This document shows positions 9,085 to 19,273 of a stretch of DNA of 64,000 nt, one piece after another; position 1 is the first letter of the stretch; the number at the start of each line of letters is the position of its first letter. Location: the NCBI RefSeq assembly GCF_025562755.1, contig NZ_CP103300.1, forward strand, positions 248,001 to 312,000, written 5' to 3'. Origin of the DNA: Endozoicomonas euniceicola (GTDB lineage Bacteria; Pseudomonadota; Gammaproteobacteria; Pseudomonadales; Endozoicomonadaceae). A model generated the notes under the pieces. It made no database searches and was not told where the DNA came from. It worked only from the letters and a program-made list of their open reading frames with translations. The translations under genes were made by a program, and so were the position numbers.

Positions 9085-10035
9085 TCATTTAGAATAGTCG
9101 TAACCAAGACTCTTCAGGGCGCGGTCATCATCAGACCAGCCACCTTTCACCTTCACCCACAGGTTCAGCATCACCTTGGAATCGAACATACGTTCCATAT
9201 CCTTTCGAGCCTCCTGACCAATGGTTTTCAGGCGAGCGCCTTTATCACCAATCACGATGGCTTTCTGTCCCGGACGCTCTACCAGAATCAGGCCGCTAAT
9301 CGTCAGCAACGGACCTTTAGGTCGCATTTCGTGCTTGAACTCTTCAATTTCTACCGTCATTTCATAGGGCAACTCATCGCCCAGCTGACGCATGATCTTT
9401 TCCCGCACCAGCTCTGCTGCCAGAAAGCGGGAGCTGCGGTCAGTAATCTGATCTTCCGGATAAAAGTGAATGCTTTCCGGCATCATGCCTTCAATCAGGC
9501 TTTCCAGGTCTTTCAGATTATGACCTTGCTGCGCTGAGATTGGCATGATCGCCTTGAAGTCGTATTTCTTACCCAGCTCCTGAAGGTGAGGCATCAGTTC
9601 AGCCTTGTCCTGAATCTGATCCACCTTGTTAATCGCCAGAATCACCGGACAGGGCGCATGCTTAAGTTTATCCAGAACCAGTTGATCTTCATGGGTCCAC
9701 TTCAAACGATCCACAACAAACACAATGACATCAACACCCGTCAAAGCACTGGTTGCTGCCCGGTTCATGTAGCGGTTGATCGCCTTTTTCTGCTCTTTAT
9801 GCATTCCGGGCGTATCAACATAAATCGTCTGCACACCCTCTTCGGTCTTGATACCCAGCACCTGATGGCGGGTAGTCTGTGGGCGTCGGGATGTGATAGA
9901 CAATTTCTGACCAAGAATATGGTTCAGCAGTGTCGATTTGCCCACATTGGGACGACCGACAATGGCCGCATAGCCACAACGGGTACTCTCATCACTCTGC
10001 ACAGACAGGTTCAGCTCGTTTACTTCAGTACTCAT
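9085..10035 (-). CDS. era: GTPase Era
   Basis: 316 aa. Era is an essential GTPase that binds the 3' end of 16S rRNA in 30S assembly. G1 is GRPNVGKST, G3 is DTPGMH, G4 is NKVD, and the C-terminal KH domain includes the stretch GQKAIVIGDKGARLKTIG. The length is slightly above the E. coli protein (301 aa) because of a short N-terminal extension. The start codon overlaps the rnc stop by four bases. Confidence 0.97.
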   Translation of the reverse strand: MSTEVNELNLSVQSDESTRCGYAAIVGRPNVGKSTLLNHILGQKLSITSRRPQTTRHQVLGIKTEEGVQTIYVDTPGMHKEQKKAINRYMNRAATSALTGVDVIVFVVDRLKWTHEDQLVLDKLKHAPCPVILAINKVDQIQDKAELMPHLQELGKKYDFKAIMPISAQQGHNLKDLESLIEGMMPESIHFYPEDQITDRSSRFLAAELVREKIMRQLGDELPYEMTVEIEEFKHEMRPKGPLLTISGLILVERPGQKAIVIGDKGARLKTIGQEARKDMERMFDSKVMLNLWVKVKGGWSDDDRALKSLGYDYSK

Positions 10036-10721
10036 GAGCTTTTCGCTCCCAATAATTCCAGTGCCTTGCGGGCGGCCTGTTGCTCTGCACCGCGTCGGCT
10101 TGATCCTTTCCCCTGACTGCTGATGCTCATGGCTTCCAGTTCGCAGAGAACGGTAAACTCCTGATTATGGGCATCGCCTTCGATACCGGTCACACGGTAC
10201 TTGGGCAGAGTTTTCTGTCGTGCCTGCAGAAATTCCTGCAAACGGGTTTTCGGGTCTTTGTTCTGCTGATCTGTGACAGAGAGTCCGGCAAGACGGTCTT
10301 TAAACCAGCTGCGAATGCGCTCATGGCAGGTCTCCATGCCAGCATCGAGGTAGATTGCGCCAATAATGGCCTCTACCGCATCTGCCAGTATGGATTCACG
10401 ACGGTAGCCGCCGCTTTTTAACTCGCCGGAGCCCAGTCGCAGACAGTCTCCAAGCTCAAATTCCCGCCCTATTTCTGCCAGTGTCACACCGCGCACCATG
10501 CGGGCGCGAAGCCGACTCAACTGGCCTTCACGGGCATCGGGAAACAGCTCGTACAACGCTTCAGCAATAACAAAGTTAACGATGGAGTCACCCAGGAACT
10601 CCAGTCTCTCATTATTGCGACTACCGCTGCTGCGGTGCGTGAGAGCCAGCTCCAGACGACTGCGGTCAGAAAATGTATAGCCCAGCCTGCGTTCCAGCCG
10701 GGCAAGTTCATCAGACTTCAC
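10032..10721 (-). CDS. rnc: Ribonuclease III
   Basis: 229 aa, typical length. RNase III cuts double-stranded RNA, including rRNA precursors. The catalytic signature is NERLEFLGDSIV at residues ~37-48, with the second acidic cluster in DAVEAIIGAIYLDAG. The C-terminal dsRBD ends with RRGAEQQAARKALELLG. It overlaps the upstream DUF4845 gene and the downstream era gene by four bases each, so translation of all three is probably coupled. Confidence 0.97.
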   Translation of the reverse strand: MKSDELARLERRLGYTFSDRSRLELALTHRSSGSRNNERLEFLGDSIVNFVIAEALYELFPDAREGQLSRLRARMVRGVTLAEIGREFELGDCLRLGSGELKSGGYRRESILADAVEAIIGAIYLDAGMETCHERIRSWFKDRLAGLSVTDQQNKDPKTRLQEFLQARQKTLPKYRVTGIEGDAHNQEFTVLCELEAMSISSQGKGSSRRGAEQQAARKALELLGAKSS

Positions 10722-11095
10722 TGAGATTTTACTTTCCAGTCATGTTCAAAAGATACGATCAGGTCTACGTTGCTGATAAAGCGGATACGACGTTCATAGT
10801 CAATTTTTATACTGACTCCGTCGTATCTGTCCTGCATTACCCGAAATTCTTCCGGGTGCAGTTCAATCAGGTTGGTCTGCAGACCTTTGTTAAACCAGTC
10901 CTTCACTTCCGTACTGTTGGCTGAGGCGATATCTGGTTTTTTATCCAGAGACTTCAGGACCTGGGAAACAGCGAAGTCATCCATGTATAAAGGTCCCAGC
11001 TTTATAGCGGTCATAACGGCCAGACCACCGACCATTATAGTCATCAGCATACTGAGTATGCTCAAACCTTTTTGCCTGTTTCTCATTCCAGTCAT
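10718..11095 (-). CDS. DUF4845 membrane-anchored protein
   Basis: 125 aa from the ATG at 11095, chosen because AAGGAG lies seven bases upstream; the frame is open up to 11176. An N-terminal hydrophobic segment (LSILSMLMTIMVGGLAVMTAI) anchors a small domain ending in the strand-rich SIKIDYERRIRFISNVDLIVSFEHDW. Proteins of this type (DUF4845) sit between lepB and rnc in many Gammaproteobacteria; their function is not established. It overlaps rnc by four bases. Confidence 0.88.
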   Translation of the reverse strand: MTGMRNRQKGLSILSMLMTIMVGGLAVMTAIKLGPLYMDDFAVSQVLKSLDKKPDIASANSTEVKDWFNKGLQTNLIELHPEEFRVMQDRYDGVSIKIDYERRIRFISNVDLIVSFEHDWKVKSQ

Positions 11096-11220
11096 TGCTC
11101 TCTCCTTGATAAAAAGCCGCTGTAGAGTTGACCCCCGGCGGCTTCGCAATTGTCCAGACTTCCGGATCTTTCCCACTCACATCAGTAACAACAAGTCGAA
11201 TAAGGACTGCTACTCAATAA

Positions 11221-12036
11221 TTAATCAATACTTCCATTGTTCTTGAAGTTAGGCAGCTTTGTCCAGCTCGGCCAGTGCATCCAGATGTAAACGGCCTTGC
11301 CTACAATGTTCTGTTCCGGCACAAATCCCCAGTAGCGACTGTCGTTACTGCGGTCACGGTTATCACCCATAACAAAGTACATGCCTTCCGGAACCTGCCA
11401 GATACCTTCAGCCATCAGGCTGCGCAGATTTTTATCCTTGCGGATCTGGTGATGGCTGTCACCAATGGTTTCGTTGTAAAGACTGTGCGGATGACCATCG
11501 TTAAGATTCGCCACCAGCTGCTCTTTAACCTTCTGACCATTAATAAACAATGCTTTATCCACATAGCGGACTTCATCGCCCGGTACGCCAATCACACGTT
11601 TGATAAAGTTGATGTCTGGATTCTGCGGTTCCTTGAACACCATCACTTCACCACGCCGCGGCTCGTTGTTGGACCAGATTTTGGTTCCGGTCACCGGCAG
11701 GCGCAGGCCATAATCAAACTTGTTGACCAGGATAAAGTCCCCCACCTCCAGTGTCGGAATCATCGAACCCGATGGAATCTGGAAAGGCTCAAACAGAAAC
11801 GAGCGCAAAACCAGTACCAGTGCCAGTACCGGAAAAATAGAAACTGAAGTCTCTATAATAGAAGGCGGTTCTTCCAAAGCGTCAATGACCTTCTGGTCAA
11901 CCTCACCGGTCAAACCTGCCTTATAGCTGGCAACAGCCGCGCGACGACGAGGCAGAAACACCAGCTTGTCAGCCAGTGCAATGACCCCGGTAACAGCCAC
12001 TGCAATGACCAGCAATAACGGAAAATTAATATCCAT
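11221..12036 (-). CDS. lepB: Signal peptidase I
   Basis: 271 aa. It cleaves signal peptides at the periplasmic face of the inner membrane. Two N-terminal membrane segments lie at ~5-25 and ~65-82. The Ser/Lys dyad is Ser91 in IPSGSMIPTL and Lys146 in NFIKRVIGVPGD; the box MGDNRDRSNDSRYWG is near the C-terminus. It follows lepA on the same strand, as in Pseudomonas and E. coli. Confidence 0.97.
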   Translation of the reverse strand: MDINFPLLLVIAVAVTGVIALADKLVFLPRRRAAVASYKAGLTGEVDQKVIDALEEPPSIIETSVSIFPVLALVLVLRSFLFEPFQIPSGSMIPTLEVGDFILVNKFDYGLRLPVTGTKIWSNNEPRRGEVMVFKEPQNPDINFIKRVIGVPGDEVRYVDKALFINGQKVKEQLVANLNDGHPHSLYNETIGDSHHQIRKDKNLRSLMAEGIWQVPEGMYFVMGDNRDRSNDSRYWGFVPEQNIVGKAVYIWMHWPSWTKLPNFKNNGSID

Positions 12037-12085
12037 GGTTATTTGTTCTCAGTCACCTGATCTGATTGTTGTACCGTTCACGTAA

Positions 12086-12103
12086 AGGAGGCAAAAGCCT
12101 CCT
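12086..12103 (-). terminator. Short GC-rich hairpin after lepA
   Basis: AGGAGGC and GCCTCCT form a seven-pair stem around an AAAA loop, directly past the lepA stop at 12105 on the minus strand. The following bases are only weakly T-rich, so this may pause or attenuate rather than end transcription before lepB. Confidence 0.4.
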
Positions 12104-12104
12104 G

Positions 12105-13904
12105 TTACTTGTCCACTTTCAGAACCGCCAGGAAAGCTTCCTGTGGAATCTCTACGCGGCCTACCTGCTTCATACGCTTCTTACCCGCTTTCTGCTTTTC
12201 GAGCAGCTTACGTTTACGACTGGCATCGCCACCGTAACACTTTGCCGTCACGTTCTTGCGCAATGCCTTAACGGTGGTTCGGGCAATAATCTGTCCACCT
12301 ACAGCTGCCTGAATCGCTACGTCGAACATCTGACGGGGAATAATCTCTTTCATTTTCTCAGTCAGTGAACGACCACGGGGAATGGCGTGATCCTTGTGAG
12401 CGATCAGTGCCAGAGCGTCAACTTTCTCGCCGTTAATCAGGATATCCAGTTTCACCATTCTGGCCGCCTCAAAGCGGTCGAAGCTGTAATCCAGCGACGC
12501 AAAGCCTCTGCTGACCGACTTGATGCGGTCAAAGAAGTCCAGCACTACTTCGTTCATCGGCAAATCATAGGTGATTGACACCTGACCGCCAGTAAACTGC
12601 ATATCTTTTTGCACACCACGACGCTCGACACACAGGCTGATCACGTTGCCCAGGTAGTCCTGAGGCACGAGAATACTGGCCTGAACAATAGGTTCACGGA
12701 TTTCTTCAATAGCAGCCGGGTCAGGCAGGCGAGACGGATTATCGACCTCTACCACATCACCATTTTTCAATTCCACTTCGTAGATTACGGTGGGTGCCGT
12801 GGTGATCAAATCCAGGTTGTATTCACGCTCCAGACGCTCCTGGATGATCTCCATGTGGAGCATGCCCAGGAAACCACAGCGGAAGCCAAAACCCAGCGCA
12901 TCAGAGCTTTCCGGTTCGTAGAACAGGGAAGCGTCGTTCAGGCTCAACTTTTCCAGTGCTTCGCGGAAGTTCTCGAAATCATCCGAGCTGACCGGGAACA
13001 AACCGGCGTAGACCTGCGGCTTCACTTTCTGGAAACCAGGCAGTGCCGCCACGTCCGGGGTTTTGGCATGGGTCAGGGTATCACCCACTGGCGCGCCCTG
13101 AATGTCCTTGATTCCCGCAATAACGTAACCTACTTCACCCGCTTTTAGCTCACCGGTAGCGTTCATTTTCGGCGTAAAGATACCAACGCTGTCGACACCA
13201 TAAGCCTGGCCGGTGGATTTCACCAGAATCTTGTCACCCTTGCGCAACACACCGTGCTTTACACGCACCAGGGAAACAATGCCAAGGTAGTTGTCGAACC
13301 AGGAGTCGATAATCAGCGCCTGCAGTTCGTCGTCGAGGTTGCCTTCCGGAGCTGGAATGGTTTTCACCAGTTCTTCCAGAACGTCTTCAATGCCGAGACC
13401 ACTCTTGGCTGAGCAGCGAACCGCTTCAAGGGCATCAATACCGATAATCTCTTCGATTTCCTGGGCAACCCGTTCAGGTTCAGCCTGAGGCAGGTCCATC
13501 TTGTTCAGGACGGGCATCACTTCCAGCCCTTGCTCAATGGCGGTGTAACAGTTGGCTACCGACTGGGCCTCTACGCCCTGGGCAGCATCGACCACCAGCA
13601 GCGCCCCTTCACAGGCAGACAGGGAGCGGGAAACTTCATAAGAGAAGTCTACGTGTCCGGGGGTGTCGATAAAATTGAGCTGATAGGTTTCACCGTCTCT
13701 GGCGGTGTAATCCAGGGTTACGCTTTGCGCCTTGATGGTGATCCCGCGCTCACGCTCAAGCTCCATGGAGTCCAGTACCTGTTCCTGCATTTCACGGTCG
13801 GAAAGGCCGCCACAGGTTTGGATAAAACGGTCTGCCAATGTCGACTTGCCATGGTCGATATGGGCAATAATACTGAAATTCCGAATACGGCTAAGATCGC
13901 TCAC
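12105..13904 (-). CDS. lepA: Elongation factor 4 (LepA), back-translocating GTPase
   Basis: 599 aa, exactly the common family length. The G domain shows AHIDHGKST, DTPGHVDF and NKMDLP. The C-terminal LepA-specific domain ends with RKRKLLEKQKAGKKRMKQVG. It acts on stalled or mistranslocated ribosomes. It heads the lepA-lepB pair; the mucD gene lies upstream on the same strand with a 215-base gap. Confidence 0.98.
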   Translation of the reverse strand: MSDLSRIRNFSIIAHIDHGKSTLADRFIQTCGGLSDREMQEQVLDSMELERERGITIKAQSVTLDYTARDGETYQLNFIDTPGHVDFSYEVSRSLSACEGALLVVDAAQGVEAQSVANCYTAIEQGLEVMPVLNKMDLPQAEPERVAQEIEEIIGIDALEAVRCSAKSGLGIEDVLEELVKTIPAPEGNLDDELQALIIDSWFDNYLGIVSLVRVKHGVLRKGDKILVKSTGQAYGVDSVGIFTPKMNATGELKAGEVGYVIAGIKDIQGAPVGDTLTHAKTPDVAALPGFQKVKPQVYAGLFPVSSDDFENFREALEKLSLNDASLFYEPESSDALGFGFRCGFLGMLHMEIIQERLEREYNLDLITTAPTVIYEVELKNGDVVEVDNPSRLPDPAAIEEIREPIVQASILVPQDYLGNVISLCVERRGVQKDMQFTGGQVSITYDLPMNEVVLDFFDRIKSVSRGFASLDYSFDRFEAARMVKLDILINGEKVDALALIAHKDHAIPRGRSLTEKMKEIIPRQMFDVAIQAAVGGQIIARTTVKALRKNVTAKCYGGDASRKRKLLEKQKAGKKRMKQVGRVEIPQEAFLAVLKVDK

Positions 13905-14119
13905 GATTGCATCACTACAAAAAAGATGTCCCCGCCAGGCGTGTTACCACTCCAACGGGGACAGTTGTTCAGCTTGCAGGGTCTTCACCGTCACCGCACT
14001 ACCATCACCGGTTAAAAAACCGACAGGGTGGGATAGTTGAAGCTGCTGTAATTAAAGTAGATTCTACAGCATGTCGGGCCGCCACTCCACAACTGCGGCC
14101 TGAACAGTCTGATAAACCT

Positions 14120-15607
14120 TTAATCCGTCAGACGGAAAGAAATATAGGCAGGCCGCCCCTGACGCACAACCCGCATGGAAATTGAGCGATCTTTTGGCAA
14201 CTTGCGTACAGTTTCATCAAATTCTTTCAACGTCTCTACCGGCTCATTATTCAGATGGGTAATCACATCCCCCTGACGCAGGCCAATACTGCGGCCGATT
14301 CCGGAAGCCAGGCTGATCACCACAACACCTCTGGCATCATCATCCAGACGTAGCTTATTGCGATAGTCATCATTCAGGGTTTCCACCTGAATGCCCAGGC
14401 GGTTTCTGGTGTCAGGCTTGGCTTTCCTCTCAGCAGGACTGCCATGTTCGTCAGGCAGCTCACCCACTTCAACGTTCAACGTTTTACGCTTGCCGTTACG
14501 AATCAGCTCGACTTCAGCCTTCTTACCCGGCGTGATAACGCCCACCGCCATCGGCAGGTTGCTGGAGCGCATGATGTCTTTGCCATTCAGTTTGACGATT
14601 ATATCGCCCGGGTGCAGTTTCGCCTTGTCGGCAGGACCTCCGGGTACCACCTGACTGATCAGAGCACCCATCGGTTTTTTCAAGCCAAAGGATTCGGCGA
14701 GATCACGATCCACTTCCTGAATCGCAACACCCAGCCAGCCACGAGTGACATAACCTTTGTCTTTCAGTTGCTCCACAGCCCAGCTCACATGATCGGCCGG
14801 AATAGCGAACGACAGCCCCATAAAGCCACCGGAACGAGTAAAGATCTGTGAGTTGATACCAATCACCTCTCCGCTCATGTTCAACAACGGACCGCCGGAG
14901 TTACCCGGATTGATCGGAACATCGGTCTGAATAAAAGGCACATAGGAATCGCTGGGCAGACTGCGATTCTTGGCACTGACAATACCTTTGGTAATGGAGT
15001 ACTCAAAGTTAAAGGGGGAGCCAATAGCAGCCACCCATTCACCCGGGCGAACTTCATCAGAACGACCCATTTTTACCACCGGCAGCTTCCGGTCTGACTT
15101 GATTTTAAGGAGTGCCAGGTCTGAACGCTTGTCGGCACCAATCAGCTCTGCTGTTTTTTCACTGCGATCACTGAGTCGAACGATAATGGTGTCAGCTCCA
15201 TCGACCACATGATTATTGGTAAGAATGTAACCATCATCTGAGATAATAAAACCCGAACCTAAGGACATGGGTTGCGGGCGTCCGCCGGATGGTTCATCCG
15301 GTATCGGCACACCAAAATAACGCCGGAAAATCTCAGGCAAATCTTCACCACCCGGACCATAGAACTGACTGCGATTATTCTTCGGGGTAGATAACGTACT
15401 GATATTAACAACGGCTGGCGATGCCTGCTCAAACAGCGTGGCAAAGTCTGGCAAGACCTGCATATTGGCAGGCGGTTTGACAATAGGTACAGCACCCACC
15501 AGTAGTGTAGTGAGCAAAAAGGCACCGATGAGTTGCAGTGATTTTTTAAAGAGATGAGAAGTCCCCTGCCTGTCACCTCTCTTCAAAATAGTTTCCCCAA
15601 CTTTCAT
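14120..15607 (-). CDS. mucD: Periplasmic serine protease of the DegP/HtrA (MucD) type
   Basis: 495 aa. An N-terminal hydrophobic stretch (LQLIGAFLLTTLLVGAV, residues ~24-40) acts as a signal sequence. The trypsin-like triad is His133 in TNNHVVDG, Asp163 in RSDLALLKI and Ser237 in NPGNSGGPLL. Two PDZ domains follow (about 260-360 and 395-490). The family degrades misfolded envelope proteins and in Pseudomonas MucD restrains AlgU activity. In Pseudomonas mucD directly follows algU-mucABC; here a 3.3-kb gene on the other strand separates it from rseC (mucC). Confidence 0.94.
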   Translation of the reverse strand: MKVGETILKRGDRQGTSHLFKKSLQLIGAFLLTTLLVGAVPIVKPPANMQVLPDFATLFEQASPAVVNISTLSTPKNNRSQFYGPGGEDLPEIFRRYFGVPIPDEPSGGRPQPMSLGSGFIISDDGYILTNNHVVDGADTIIVRLSDRSEKTAELIGADKRSDLALLKIKSDRKLPVVKMGRSDEVRPGEWVAAIGSPFNFEYSITKGIVSAKNRSLPSDSYVPFIQTDVPINPGNSGGPLLNMSGEVIGINSQIFTRSGGFMGLSFAIPADHVSWAVEQLKDKGYVTRGWLGVAIQEVDRDLAESFGLKKPMGALISQVVPGGPADKAKLHPGDIIVKLNGKDIMRSSNLPMAVGVITPGKKAEVELIRNGKRKTLNVEVGELPDEHGSPAERKAKPDTRNRLGIQVETLNDDYRNKLRLDDDARGVVVISLASGIGRSIGLRQGDVITHLNNEPVETLKEFDETVRKLPKDRSISMRVVRQGRPAYISFRLTD

Positions 15608-15960
15608 GAAGCTGACTCCTCCTGGTTCAGGTGAGATTCCTGTAGATTTTGAGCCTGACTATCGGGCGATTTTTCTCTGCTTCGACTTATCGCCTTCAGC
15701 TCTCCACAAGGTTATAAAATAGCGCTTAAAGTCCGGTTAATCTGTATCGTGCCCGCCAAGCTTCTGTAAACATTTCCTAAAGAGCTATTTCGGACATTAA
15801 GCGCCCCTGAGTAATGCTACCAAAATTTTTGGTGTGCCATCTCGAAACTTTTTCCACAAAAGTCTAAAAGACATCTACATTTACCTACTCGTTTGCTGTT
15901 TGATCTTACTGAAACCAGCGACAGGTTCCTAACTATAAAAAACGATGAAGGTTTAATGTC
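15608..15960. other. Divergent intergenic region between mucD and the 1095-aa gene
   Basis: 353 bases with no gene that I can support. It must hold the promoter for mucD (minus) and for the large plus-strand gene. A GAAGG sits about nine bases before the ATG at 15961. I looked for a sigma-E promoter before mucD and found none convincing. Confidence 0.5.
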
Positions 15961-18900
15961 ATGCTCTGGCGTATCGGATCCGCAACGCTGCTATGGGTTA
16001 CTTTCGTTTTTTCAGAAGGCCTGTATTGCCAGCAGGCTGGTACTACTGTTGAGGTGTCTGCACTGCCTGCCCTGATCGGCATGATGACTGGAGTTTACAA
16101 CTTTAATAACCTGATAACATCTAACGACAAAACAGATATTCATTCCCTGCCTCGTCATAGTCGGTATTTGCAGACACCGGATACCCGCACTAACCCCCAG
16201 CACAAAAAAAGATCACATAATAAAATAACTTCATCAGGCCATAGTCAACCAGTTCAACCAAACTCTCAGTCTTCCTTCTCCGGGCCCTCAGGAAGTGGTG
16301 GCGGAGGCGACGGTGATGGCGACGGCGGAAAGCCCCCCGAAGACCAACAGCGCAAACCAGCAGATTATCTACCAGAACCGAAACAAAAACAGGATTTGCT
16401 AGACAACTTAATTGTAATTCTCAGAAGGTCTTTGGAGATTGATAATGATGAACTGATCCGATACTTTGCATCACATCCCGGCTTTCAACAATCTTTTTCA
16501 GTTCAGGATGCACACTATATTCTGGATCGTTTGCAAGGCATCCAAATTCCCGAAAGCAATCTATCAATTCTACCTAAAGTACTACGTGAGGCATATCAAG
16601 CTAAGAACAGTCGCAAAATCAGGCAACAACCTCCTAAAAGGGCTGCGAAGAAAGAGGAGCGCCAGACTCCATCCCAAACTACATCCAGTACTGATAAACA
16701 TCCACCTTCATCTCAGGGCAAATCCAGCACAAAAAGAACACAGTTCAAGCCTTTACCAATGGAACCTCCCGGCAGGCAACCCGACAAAAAAATACTACCA
16801 AGAGATCAGCGGTTTTCCACTATAACTGCACAAGGCGGCAACACCCCCGTGGCACAACAAAACCAGCCAGCCAACCCTGCTGAAGAGGAAGCTTTTTCTG
16901 GCAACTATGAAGAGCAGTTTCCGAACCTTCCTGCTCCTCAACCCACGGAAAGAGTTAAAGTTCCAAAAATACTAAAAATTCCCAGACCCACACAACAACA
17001 GCCTGCCGCTGACAGTATGGCTCAGGCCTCTGGGGCAGCGGGACAACAATCAACAGATACAAATACAAACAGAGGAAAAGCAAAAACTCCATCCCACAAG
17101 CAAGGTCATAACCAACAACCAGAAACGCATAATGCTCCAGAAGAACCGACAGTTTCAAACGGAAATGCATTACCGGCAGCATCGACACCTTCAACATCAG
17201 ACACTGAAGTTCGCAGAAAAAAAAGAGACAAAAATAGGTACTCTCTGCCTAAATTGAAAGTACTATCAAAAGAAGATGAGGCAGCTATATCCAAAAAAAA
17301 CAAAGAGGAAGAACAGAAACAGAAAATAGCTTTTGAAAAAAAACAAAAAAAAATAAAAGAAAAGTTAGAAAAAAAACAGAAAGATCAAAATGCCAGACAG
17401 ATGGCCCAAAATCAGCATCAACAGCAGCCCTCTGCTTCGCTTGCAACGTCTTCTGACTCCCAGCCGTCTACATCGTCAACTCAGCCTCCTTCTGATAAAA
17501 AATCAGGGAAGAATACTAAGAAGAAAGGGAATAAGAAAAGCAAGAACATGGCCGCTTCTGACAGACAGGAGTCAGCCCAGGTTTCATCATTAACAGAGGA
17601 TACTCAAAATCCTTCTCCTGTTGAAACACCAGAAACAAGAACAGTTACTGATCAGGCCGATACAACAAAAGCTCAGCCCGAAGAGAAGGAGAAAAGAAAG
17701 AAAAAAAGGAAAAAAGCCAACAAGCCGGATAAAAGAACATCAGAGGTTCACTCCTCATTTCCCTCGACTTCTGGAGAGCCAGCCGTACAGGAAAGATCAC
17801 TAGAACAGGCTTACCAGTACTTTAGGGAAAACGATAGTTCTAGCTATCAAATTTGGAATGCTATATCCGGGGTTATTGATCAGTATATTCAGAACCACAA
17901 CCATTTACCTGGGCAACTGGAAACACTCATCTGGATTGTCGCCAGAGAAAACCAGTTAGCACTGCAGGCATTATTCCAGCTGCATTACACTGGTCAGCTA
18001 AACCGGCCATTAAGACTACTGCGAACTCTGCTGTACTTTTTTGCCAATAGACAGGAGCTTCTGCAAACCATTGGCAACAACAATGCCTCGTTGCCATGGG
18101 TGGTTGCCACCACGACCTCAGGTAGCCAACGACAATATAACGAAACAGGCTGGGAGGATTTCAGTACCCAGCTGCTTAAACTCTTCAGTCAACCAGAGAC
18201 TGTAATGTTCAGCCCTGAAAACCCAGCTGATGGCAATTACATTCCCGGCCTTTTGCAATGGTTTCAGGACAGAGGGCTTCACCTTATATCATCAAGAAGG
18301 GATCTTCCCAGTTATTTGAGGCAACTAACACAAGACTTTCTGCAGGATAACTCTCTTCTGCCCTCAGTCATGTTGAGAATTCGCAAAAGGGTGGTTTATA
18401 TGATTTTTCTCGCACAGGAGGTACAAAGGCAGGAATCAACGCATGATGAGAATGCGGGGCAGGGGCAGGTACATGAACGAATGCGGCTGGAAAATTATTA
18501 CAGGGAAACGATGGAATGGACTGAAAGGCTCCTTCCGAATCTCAGACAAAATAATCTTTGGGGCGGCAATGGCAGCCTTGAATTGATTCAAGCGTCTCTT
18601 GACGGCCATACAGCGGGAACCTTTGCAAGCGCACTGGGCTTTTATTCCAGCCTGCCCCAAAGCGAGCTTAACCTCTTATCTTTGCAGTGCCTTCAAAGCG
18701 CACCAGACATTGTAAGGCATTATTGCATTTTCTGCCATAACTACAATGCTGAGCCGTATCAATATTTCTGTGAGAATCAGCAGCATAACCATGTTTTTTT
18801 CATGCACAAAGATTGTGACACTGAAGAAAGGTCTGGTTCAATCATTTCCAGACACTGCCGGGGAGGAACTGACCCTTCAAACCTATGCCCATATGAAGCA

Positions 18901-19248
18901 CGTGGCTATCGTGATACCTGGAAGATAAACGATACAGAGCGGAGTATCAGAACATTCCAGGCCATCGAAACTCTAAGCTCTGCAGAGCTATCACTACAAA
19001 GCCAGAATACGGATGATAGCCACATTGACCTGGAGGAGTTTTCCCGCTTGCTGGCAGTGAGGGCTAACAACCCTCAATTTTTGCAGAGCATAGAGCAATG
19101 GCTGACATTGGAATTTTTTGACGGAGGGCGCAAGCTGCTGAGTCGGCTAATGGGGCAATTAACACTGCTAAGAACAGACGATAATGATCCGAAATTGCTG
19201 GATTTAATAGAAAAAATCAGAAGACAGCTTTCAAAGAACAGCCTCTGA
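15961..19248 (+). CDS. Unknown 1095-aa protein: low-complexity N-half, Cys/His-rich RING-like C-terminal segment
   Basis: I do not recognise the family as a whole. Residues ~1-25 are hydrophobic and could be a signal or membrane anchor. A Gly/Asp-rich patch (SGSGGGGDGDGDGG) lies near 105-120. Residues ~190-620 are low complexity, rich in Pro, Gln, Ser and Lys, with a long Lys/Glu helix-like run around 435-475. Residues ~630-1095 appear globular. Near residues 918-985 a Cys/His cluster (CIFC, YFC, HVFFMHKDC, SRHC, NLCPYE) has the spacing style of a RING or PHD zinc domain. The gene is transcribed against its neighbours and lies between mucD and rseC, usually adjacent. Composition and zinc cluster would suit a host-directed protein, but this is inference. 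Confidence 0.8.
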   Translation: MLWRIGSATLLWVTFVFSEGLYCQQAGTTVEVSALPALIGMMTGVYNFNNLITSNDKTDIHSLPRHSRYLQTPDTRTNPQHKKRSHNKITSSGHSQPVQPNSQSSFSGPSGSGGGGDGDGDGGKPPEDQQRKPADYLPEPKQKQDLLDNLIVILRRSLEIDNDELIRYFASHPGFQQSFSVQDAHYILDRLQGIQIPESNLSILPKVLREAYQAKNSRKIRQQPPKRAAKKEERQTPSQTTSSTDKHPPSSQGKSSTKRTQFKPLPMEPPGRQPDKKILPRDQRFSTITAQGGNTPVAQQNQPANPAEEEAFSGNYEEQFPNLPAPQPTERVKVPKILKIPRPTQQQPAADSMAQASGAAGQQSTDTNTNRGKAKTPSHKQGHNQQPETHNAPEEPTVSNGNALPAASTPSTSDTEVRRKKRDKNRYSLPKLKVLSKEDEAAISKKNKEEEQKQKIAFEKKQKKIKEKLEKKQKDQNARQMAQNQHQQQPSASLATSSDSQPSTSSTQPPSDKKSGKNTKKKGNKKSKNMAASDRQESAQVSSLTEDTQNPSPVETPETRTVTDQADTTKAQPEEKEKRKKKRKKANKPDKRTSEVHSSFPSTSGEPAVQERSLEQAYQYFRENDSSSYQIWNAISGVIDQYIQNHNHLPGQLETLIWIVARENQLALQALFQLHYTGQLNRPLRLLRTLLYFFANRQELLQTIGNNNASLPWVVATTTSGSQRQYNETGWEDFSTQLLKLFSQPETVMFSPENPADGNYIPGLLQWFQDRGLHLISSRRDLPSYLRQLTQDFLQDNSLLPSVMLRIRKRVVYMIFLAQEVQRQESTHDENAGQGQVHERMRLENYYRETMEWTERLLPNLRQNNLWGGNGSLELIQASLDGHTAGTFASALGFYSSLPQSELNLLSLQCLQSAPDIVRHYCIFCHNYNAEPYQYFCENQQHNHVFFMHKDCDTEERSGSIISRHCRGGTDPSNLCPYEARGYRDTWKINDTERSIRTFQAIETLSSAELSLQSQNTDDSHIDLEEFSRLLAVRANNPQFLQSIEQWLTLEFFDGGRKLLSRLMGQLTLLRTDDNDPKLLDLIEKIRRQLSKNSL

Positions 19249-19273
19249 TGCACTGGATATCAGAGGCTGAGAT

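Noticed and set aside
9586..10116. 176-codon open frame opposite era and rnc
   Set aside because: Antisense to two conserved genes; no ribosome site or motif.
15836..15871. Sigma-E promoter before the 1095-aa gene (GAAACTT ... TCTAAA)
   Set aside because: The spacer is about 12 bases instead of 16, and the -35 has a mismatch.
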